A stretch of DNA of 64,000 bases. Source: Iris pallida (lineage: Eukaryota > Streptophyta > Magnoliopsida > Asparagales > Iridaceae). Location of the stretch: positions 31,137,874-31,201,873 of the forward strand of contig JANAVB010015600.1 in assembly GCA_029216955.1 (NCBI GenBank), in the 5' to 3' direction. The position numbers and the translations under genes are program-made. This document shows positions 57,192 through 64,000 of the stretch, in pieces; position 1 is the first letter of the stretch; each line of letters opens with the position of its first letter. The notes beneath the pieces are model-generated. The model saw nothing but the letters and a program-made list of their open reading frames with translations. It was not told the DNA's origin and searched no databases.

Positions 57192-60100
57192 TCATATTGT
57201 AAGTGGTTTGAAGCTATCTAGTATATCCAAATAACAGTGAGTATAATACAAGACATCGGTATACTGCAAAGGAGATATTATTTTATTGATCTTTACATCA
57301 TCAATTACAAGAAGACTCTTAGCCTTAGAAGGCTTAGTCAAATTGATCACCAGAGGAGGAGAAGAAGAACGAGGAAGAGGAAGGGGTTTCTTATGACGCA
57401 GGTCGATTACTAATGGCTCAGAAGAGGTGAGCTCCCTTTGTCCCTGTCCAACAGCAGTAGGTTGCTTCTTACGAGAGGGAAGATGGATAGTCAATGTCTT
57501 GGATGATTGAGGACCGAAAGTATGTCCTTTGACAGGGATCGCAAGAGTGTCGTTTGGTGTGCCTTTCTGTTCCTCGTCAGTATCCATGGCTAATACCACC
57601 TTCAAGAATTCCTCCTTGTACATGCGAGAGTCATTGCAGTATGCTTCAACGCCTCTGAAAGGATTCAGATATGAAACTTCTTTTTGTACTTCTCCATTAC
57701 CATCCACATATTTAAAACATTGGTGGAGAGTAGAAGGCACAATGTTGTGTTCATGGAGGAATGGTCTTCCCAGCAGGACATTGTATGAGCCATGATTGTC
57801 AATCACATAGAAAGTCACCTTCGTACAAAGATTATCGATTTGAAGTTTTAAACGTATCTTTCCTAAAGGTTCGCTCCTCCCTTGATTGAATCCCAAAATA
57901 GAAGTGATATTAGTCAAGAGATTGTGTACTAGGATTTTCAAGGCATCCAGCAGATTTTTTGGCATGATGCTGAGTGTAGACCCTGGGTCGATCAAAATGC
58001 GATCAACTTTCCTAGTGTCCACATATCCGGTGAAATAGAGAGGACGATCATGCCGATTGTCTTCCAGTAACATATCATCTTGTGTAAAAGTGATGTTGGG
58101 TATCAATTTAAACATACTATGATAATATACAAAAGCAAGAGGCTCCTTTTCGGGCTTCTTAAGGAGAGTAAGACAAGTTTCAGCCTGCATCAATGCCTCA
58201 CTTAACGTCTTTTGAGTTTCTTTTGAAAGACGTAAGAGTTCAAAGATTGATAATCTTACTGGAGTATTGGCCAGTTGAGCTAATATATCAAAGTTATATG
58301 GCTTCTCAAGTCCGAAAGATGAGGACTTCTTCAACGCTGTATCGAAGCGGACCGGCTGCTTTCCATTATCCGTGGTTGTTGGTTTAGGAGGATTTGACTC
58401 CACTACTGGTGAAGACGATGAGGGTATATTCTCAACAGGGGAAGAAGGTATAGGAATAATCTCGGGAGATGGGATAAGATTCTCCTGAGTTTCGGGATAC
58501 TCTCAGAGGTAAGGTCTCCCAGATCTGGTGCCAATTAAAATTTCTTCTACTACGGGTTCGAAGGTCACCATGTTGCAGCTCCTCGATTTGGCTTTTGAAT
58601 GATTCTTCTGCTTGGAAGAAGAAGGCGCTTCAAAATCTGCTACCAAATCTGGATGAATCCACATAATCTCTCCTTTATCAGTAGATAGTGGAACAAGGCC
58701 TTCGTTTTGAGGGAGAAAGATTCACGATCTCAAGAGTAGCTCTCGGAATAGGGACGACACCATCTTGCACCAATTGTGGTAGGAAATCACCAAATGGCAC
58801 AGAGACGACATTGGCCGTCACCATCTTCTCATCATGTTGGAGAGTAACTGCATCAGAGTTGACCATCTCTTGTATTTTGCCCTTGAGCACGTAGCATGCT
58901 CGAGTTGGATGCCCTATAAACCTGTGATAAACACAATATTTAGGGTGATCGGCCTTACCAACTTCTTCTAGCCATTTCGCCTCCGGTAGTTGAAGCTTAT
59001 TGCTTTTGATCAAGCAATCGAAGATGCTCATGATATCATCTTCATCGAAAGAGTACTCTTCTTTTGGATGAGGTACCCTTTGTGGTGGTGCCGATGGAGT
59101 AGGTGTAGGCTGAGCTATGTTGATAGCTAATGCCTCCTTGCTTTTGAGATTGATGTCCAAAGTTTTCTTGCCTTTACGATTGTTCTGGCGATTATTACTA
59201 CCAGATGCGGGATGTTCATCTCGGTCAGGATTAGCCATCTGAACTCCTAATTACTTGAACTTGTCGGCACTGACTTTTGTAGTTTTAGCATTTATAATGA
59301 ATGAAGGCCAGTCTTGGAATTGAGTTGATCCCATCCACATGCTGATAATAGGCAACAAATTTGATTTGCAGGTGTTTATTGTTACAACAGTTGGAGTTCC
59401 GAGGGGCATTTTGAGTGCCTCACGGCAGAATCTTTCAATAAAACTTTCAGAAGTTTCATTGTGTCGTTGTTTGATTTTAATGAGGGCAGACATAGTTATG
59501 TCGTTGATTTCCTCATAAAATTGTTCTAAAAGTATTTGTTTGAAACCAGCAAAGGAGGTTATACAACCATCTGGTAAACTACGATACCAGTCGTATGCAG
59601 TACCAGTTAAACAACTGACGAATACTCTAGTAAGGAGAGCGTCATTTGGTTGTAATGGATCAGTCATCAACTCAAAGTGATTGATATATTGATTTGGAGA
59701 AGTACTGCCATCAAAATACATAATGGTAGGAAATTTATATTTGGGTGAAAATTGAATCTTTTTTCACTCAACAGGGTAAGGCTGTTTTATGCCTAACCTC
59801 TGAAAGCCTTCCTTCTGTGTGTAAGCTTCAAATTGATTGCGCAAAAATTCCACAGTCTCATTGGTATCCGCTAATGATTAAGGATTAGTAGATTGGTTCG
59901 AAGTAATTGGAGGAGGAACGGCATGGTAAGTATCACCCCCGGCACCAGATTGACTGGGAGTGACTTGAACTGGTATAGAAGCGACTTGAGGAGCTGGTAC
60001 CCCCAGACCAATATTGATAGGAGTAGAAGATAATATGGGTTCTTAGTTTACAACCGATGGTACTATATGTTGAGCCACGATTATGGAATGCATACTAGCG

Positions 60101-61379
60101 ACCATTTCAGTCATGGTTTTCAGGTTTTCTTCTAGTGCTGTAATCCGTTAATCTTGATTAGCTGAACTGGAAGCGTCCTGATCCTCTGTGATAACATATG
60201 CAGTCACTTTTCTTGCTACTGAGGATGAAATGGTTTGTTCAAAGCTGTCACTATCTGCATCAAAGTCAGAACCACTCCCTGTATGAGTGATAGAAAGATC
60301 TTGGTCAAGAAGATTCCTTTGATCGATAGTATATTTGCTTCTTGATCTAGTACGTTGATAGACTCCATCATCGGATTCACGAAGTCGATCCAAGTATTGT
60401 TGGCTGGGTTTACGAGATGCTCCATGTTTGGAACATTTTCTACCCCCAGTGTCTCTGGAAGTCATATTGGCAGTAGCATACAACAATTCGTCGTCATCTT
60501 CTATCATTAGTTGAGGTGGAGAAGTATAGTTCAGAGGATCGAAGACAGATCGTTTAGTTGACTGGCAACAACACTTGATGACTACTTCATGGTGATGATT
60601 GCAGTGGTGTTCCAGTGGTTGAATCACAGGGGGATGAGATGTCTTCATGACCTCCCGTTTCTGTGTAAGGTGCTCCCGGAGATCCGTCACAACAACGGAA
60701 CGAGAAGAAGTCGGAGGAACATATTCTTTGATAATGTTAGGAACATGATTCTGATTCTTGAGATGCTTAGTTCCTTGAGTGTACAAAGAAGTATTTAACT
60801 CATTAGCATACGTGACAGGATTTTTCACCCCAGAGGTATGTTGTTGGCGCAAGTTAGTTCTTGACATAGGATGCTTTCATTTTGCTGAGGTTGATACTGA
60901 TTGGTGTTTGTTAAGATAGACATGTAAATCAGATAGTTCTGCCCCAGGTGCATCTGTTTGAGATACTAATAGTTTCCCTTGCTTTGATCTTGAGATACGT
61001 AAGGTTGGAAGATCTTGAGTCGTTGCCATCGGGGTAGGCAAAATACCTCGTTGATTGACATTTCTCTCCTTGGCAGAGATTTAAAGATCTTTGTTTAAGC
61101 GAGCTCTCGTATTGACTGATGCAATAGCACAGTCTGAGAGATTTCCCCCGAATCATAGACGGGAGAAGATTTAGAAAAGACCAAAGGGTGTTTTCCTTTA
61201 TTTTGTGAAGGGTTAGCTAAAAAATGTTTCCTTCTGTTTTGTTGTTGTACAGCAGTAGGTACAAGTTGCACAAGTCGAGGAACTGCCAAAGGGCCCTTTC
61301 CTTTATTCTGTCTACCAGGGATGCTAGGACATTGCTTCTCCAAGTTCAGAACAGGAGAAGAAGTGGAAATAGCCAAAAG

Positions 61380-61900
61380 ACTAGTTCCCTGGAGTTGCGC
61401 CAGAACCGTAGAGTGTGCAAGTTGAACTTGGGTAGTAGAGGGCTTAGGTTGCGCCTAGACAGAAAGTGACCTAGATTGCGTCTTGGCAACTGAATGCTTA
61501 GGTTGCGCCGCTGCAGAGGAAGCAGATTGCACTTTGGTCCCAGAATGCGCAAGTTGCGCCTGGGCAATAAGAGATCTAGGTTGCGTCTTGGCAATTGAAT
61601 GCTTGGGTTGCGTCGCTGCAGAGGAAGCATATTACGCTTTGGTCACAGAATGCGCAAGTTGCACCTGGGCAATAAGAGATCTAGGTTGTGCCTTGGCAAC
61701 TGAATGCTTGGGTTGCGACATTGCAGAGGAGATTGTTGGTTGTACCTTGATAATAGTGGTAGAAGTTTTAGCAGGGGTGAAGACAGGCTGCACCTTGGCA
61801 ACATAGTGCTCAAGTTGCGCCTGGACAGGAATGGAAACAGAGTGTGCCTCGTCAACGGAGCGCGCAGGTTGCGCCAGGGAAGCAGTGATGGTGGAAGGCT
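61380..61900 (-). repeat. Element D motif array inside gag
   Basis: About fourteen GTTGCGCC-type words or one-base variants (GTTGCGTC, GTTGCACC) recur, mostly 30-45 bp apart, in tandem units of about 60-130 bp. They match the words in the 5' LTR and in intron 1 (385-745). Confidence 0.72.
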
Positions 61901-62080
61901 TAGGAGTCCACACAGAACGCACTTTGCTCTTAGCAGTAGCAACAGTACGCTGAGTGCTCTTAGTGTTGATCATGGCCTCGTAGGCTGTTTGGTTGACTTG
62001 AACAACCAAAGTCTTCTGCGTCTTGCCGATTGACGTGGTATCACATTGAGTTGTCAATTTCTCGTTGGAGGAGAAAGTCG

Positions 62081-62098
62081 TCCCCAGCAGAGTCGACA
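62081..62098 (-). other. Element D primer binding site, one base changed
   Basis: TGTCGACTCTGCTGGGGA on the minus strand differs from the B and C sites at the third base (T for G). It follows the LTR end (62102) after AAA, again overlapping the Gag ATG. Confidence 0.78.
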
Positions 62099-62101
62099 TT
62101 T

Positions 62102-63184
62102 TGTTTACAAAAATAAAAAGTTTATTCCAAACTTAAAAAGAATAGTACAAACTACAATTTGAATTCTGGGAAAGTACAACTGTAGGAATCCGATCAAAAG
62201 ACGATCGCTTTATCCCTTTGACGATGTAAACTTTAAAGACTGTAGCCTCTGAAGAACGCAGCAGCACTTTGGCAAGAACTCCTGATCTTTGATAATGATG
62301 ATGATGCCTTTGATGAAAAATTAGGAACTCTATTTATAGAGTTCTTAAAATAATTGTTTTTACAGTTATTCTGATGTGCGCGAGGTTGGACTGCGCCTGA
62401 TCAGGTTGCGCCAACTCTATGTTGTGCTACTTTTTTTCAGTTATTCAAACCGTGCACTAACTGTATTTAGACGCGTGGCATCATTTGATTGAGATGCGCG
62501 TGGTCGTGTACAGAGTAGTGGACACGTTTTGAGAGATTTGTGGCATGTGTGCCACGTTATTCTGCCTTTAAAATGTCAAATAGCTTCAACTTTGTCAGGT
62601 TGTGCGAGTTTCGGTCAACAAGTCAACATGTGCTTGATCAGGTTGCGCTTAGGCGCAACTCAGTACTTAAATTCTACCAACCGCCACAGACACGTGGCAT
62701 TATTTGCACTAGGACGTGGGCAGCAGGGTGGTGCACGTTCTGCGAAGTTGGTGGCATGTGCCCCACGTCACTATGTTCTCATTTTTGCACTCTGTAGACA
62801 GCTTTAGCTAGGTTGCGCCAAAAAGCAAGCTATGCCTAGCTTTTGGATAACGTGTCAGTCTGTGGAAGAATTTAATCAGGTTGTGCCCAGGCGCAACTCG
62901 CTGACTGCACTGGACAGCTATCATCAATGACATCAAATCGTCTCGAGCGCCACGCTTTACGGGATTCGAAGAGATTTTTTCGTTTAATGTGCTGTCAGTT
63001 GTCAATGATGTTTAAGTAATGATGATGGACGCCACGTAGGCTTAGGCGCAATGTAATTTGGCGCAACATAATATAGGACGAAACCTGATAAGTGGCGCAA
63101 CTTGATTTCTGAATTATAAAAACATAGCACAACTTGATTTCTGAGTTGCAAAAATATGACGCAACTTGATTTTTAGGCTTTACA
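62102..63184 (-). repeat. Element D 5' LTR (outer edge tentative)
   Basis: The inner edge TGTTTACA at 62102 is fixed by the primer site. The outer edge is placed at CTTTACA (63184), where the CGCAAC words stop, but no second LTR is in the window to confirm it. On the minus strand a TATA box (TATAAATA) lies at 62331-62338. About eight CGCAAC words occur at 62395-63165. Confidence 0.65.
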
Positions 63185-63428
63185 TAGACGAACTGTTTAG
63201 TTGTATGGGTTTTGACACGTGTTGCATGGTCGAATGGACTTGAGATATTGCCCGTACATGGGTGTGGTAATTTCCTTTGAATGAGTTAAATGCTGGGTCA
63301 CTGGGACCGTTCGGCCTAGGAGGAATGAATAATCATTATTGATGCACATCTTTTGGGCATGACTTACATTCTGTCACTGGTGTTATAAGCCACAATAGAT
63401 GATAAGTTCGGCGTCCTTCGAATAATGG
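63185..63428. other. Unassigned flank
   Basis: This 244-bp stretch lies between the proposed outer edge of element D's LTR and the partial LTR at 63429. I see no gene or repeat in it. It could be the interior end of the element whose LTR follows, or part of D's LTR. Confidence 0.4.
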
Positions 63429-64000
63429 TGTCACGACCTACACCCGCTTTTTGGGATACGAGTTCGTGTCCAAGCCCAGCCTATGCCGCAGTATCGACGG
63501 TAGTACGATGTCAAGCCCACAATAAATAAAATGCTCATAAATACTATCTTACTGCTCATTCACAACAACTAAGTCAAAGTACAATATTTATATGTTTTAC
63601 ATTTGAAGAAGAATCTAAGCTTTTTCAATTATAGAAAACTATCACACATCTAACTAGTCTTATATGGTTTGGCCTTCGAGTCTCTATCCCTTCCGTACGG
63701 TCCATAGCGCAAAAGTAGGCACATCATCCTCACCTATAACAACGATCCAGTCAGGATTGGAGCAAGAACACCATAACACTATACTACACAATATAATATA
63801 CAAGCACGCAGAATATCAATAAGAAGAGGGTGAGTATAACATGATATCAAAGAAACCATTATATCTTGGAAAATGGTTTGAGAGTACAATTATGACTTGG
63901 AGTAGTTGAAGGTATAACTAGGACACGAAGACAATATGAGAGGACTATGAATATAAGACAAACCTCTGGACAAAACGTCAACACGAAACAAATCACATGT
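63429..64000 (-). repeat. Partial LTR related to element A, cut by the window edge
   Basis: TGTCACGACC at 63429 is the reverse complement of the LTR end of element A (GGTCGTGACA). Similarity continues through AGCCCAGCCTA and TCGACGGTAG (63470-63515) with clear divergence. It is therefore a diverged relative in minus orientation whose start lies beyond 64000. Confidence 0.7.

Larger units (their letters stand above)
57192..62099 (-). pseudogene. gag: Element D gag and protease (broken)
   Basis: Gag starts at ATG 62099, one base before the primer site, giving MSTLLG. A first block runs to a stop at 61632, and the AQP/AQL repeat peptides coded by the CGCAAC motif extend to 61380. The VVIKCCC..RSVFDPL cluster is at about 60590-60530. 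The Gag core (FDGSTSPNQY, AYDWYRSLP, IERFCREALK) is at 59721-59400, and the CVYH..GH..AC knuckle near 58945-58900. The LEKPYNFDILAQLANTP segment that precedes the protease in all three elements is near 58310. Protease has IDPGSTLSIMPK near 57990 and LLGRPFLHEH near 57760; its block stays open down to 57192. Stops lie near 59250, 59720 and 60140. Confidence 0.83.
1..63184 (-). mobile_element. Element D: outer Tat-lineage Ty3/gypsy retrotransposon, degenerate
   Basis: The outermost element reads on the minus strand: 5' LTR (62102-~63184), primer site (62081-62098), gag (58.5-62.1 kb), protease, RT, RNase H, then integrase (17415-18906). A plus-strand antisense PMD-like gene (72-16362) follows. 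Its 3' LTR would lie left of base 1. It is interrupted by element A (5059-16215) and element C (18907-54773), each with matching 5-bp target duplications. Its own coding length is about 16 kb once the inserts are removed. Every gene carries several stops or frameshifts, so it is the oldest element here. Lineage assignment rests on Gag, RT, dual RNase H and primer-site type. Confidence 0.85.

Overview
The window is a stack of nested LTR retrotransposons from a plant nuclear genome. I found no host gene, rRNA or tRNA gene. The organism is probably a large-genome flowering plant, because three elements are Ty3/gypsy Tat-lineage elements: Gag, Asp protease, RT, RNase H, a second RNase H, integrase and a tRNA-Arg-type primer site. 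Each also carries a multi-exon antisense gene with a plant mobile domain (PMD)-like head and a coiled-coil tail. The species cannot be named from the sequence.

Layout from outside in. Element D (Tat-like, minus strand) spans about 1-63184. Its 3' LTR lies off the left edge and its 5' LTR is at 62102-~63184. Its antisense gene (+) runs from 72, is split by element A (5059-16215, TSD CTAGC) and ends at 16362. Element A has two ~5.05-kb LTRs around a ~1-kb non-coding interior. D's pol is split by element C (18907-54773, minus strand, TSD GATAT, 1582-bp LTRs). The antisense gene of C is split, inside an intron, by element B (24790-42317, TSD GTGAG). B holds plus-strand gag-pol and a nearly intact antisense gene, but its ends are aberrant palindromes. 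At the right edge (63429-64000) is part of an LTR related to that of A. The nesting makes D the oldest; B is inside C, and A and C are both inside D.

All three Tat elements share one plan: LTR, primer site, gag-pro-pol, a hairpin-rich spacer, then a convergent antisense gene with its own TATA box and introns, then polypurine tract and LTR. Gag has no leader: the primer binding site itself is translated as the start of Gag. Each element also carries its own short motif, repeated in the LTR, in the 5' part of gag and in intron 1 of the antisense gene. The cores are CGCAAC in D, CGCATG/CGCATA in C and CGTATG in B. The motifs therefore cluster at the two transcription starts.

The most interesting candidate system is this pairing of an element-encoded PMD protein with element-specific motif arrays, which resembles in layout the VANDAL anti-silencing systems. 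A second is the family of hairpins in the gag-pol/antisense-gene spacer, which share a ~20-nt loop on stems of unrelated sequence. Both functions are inferred, not shown.
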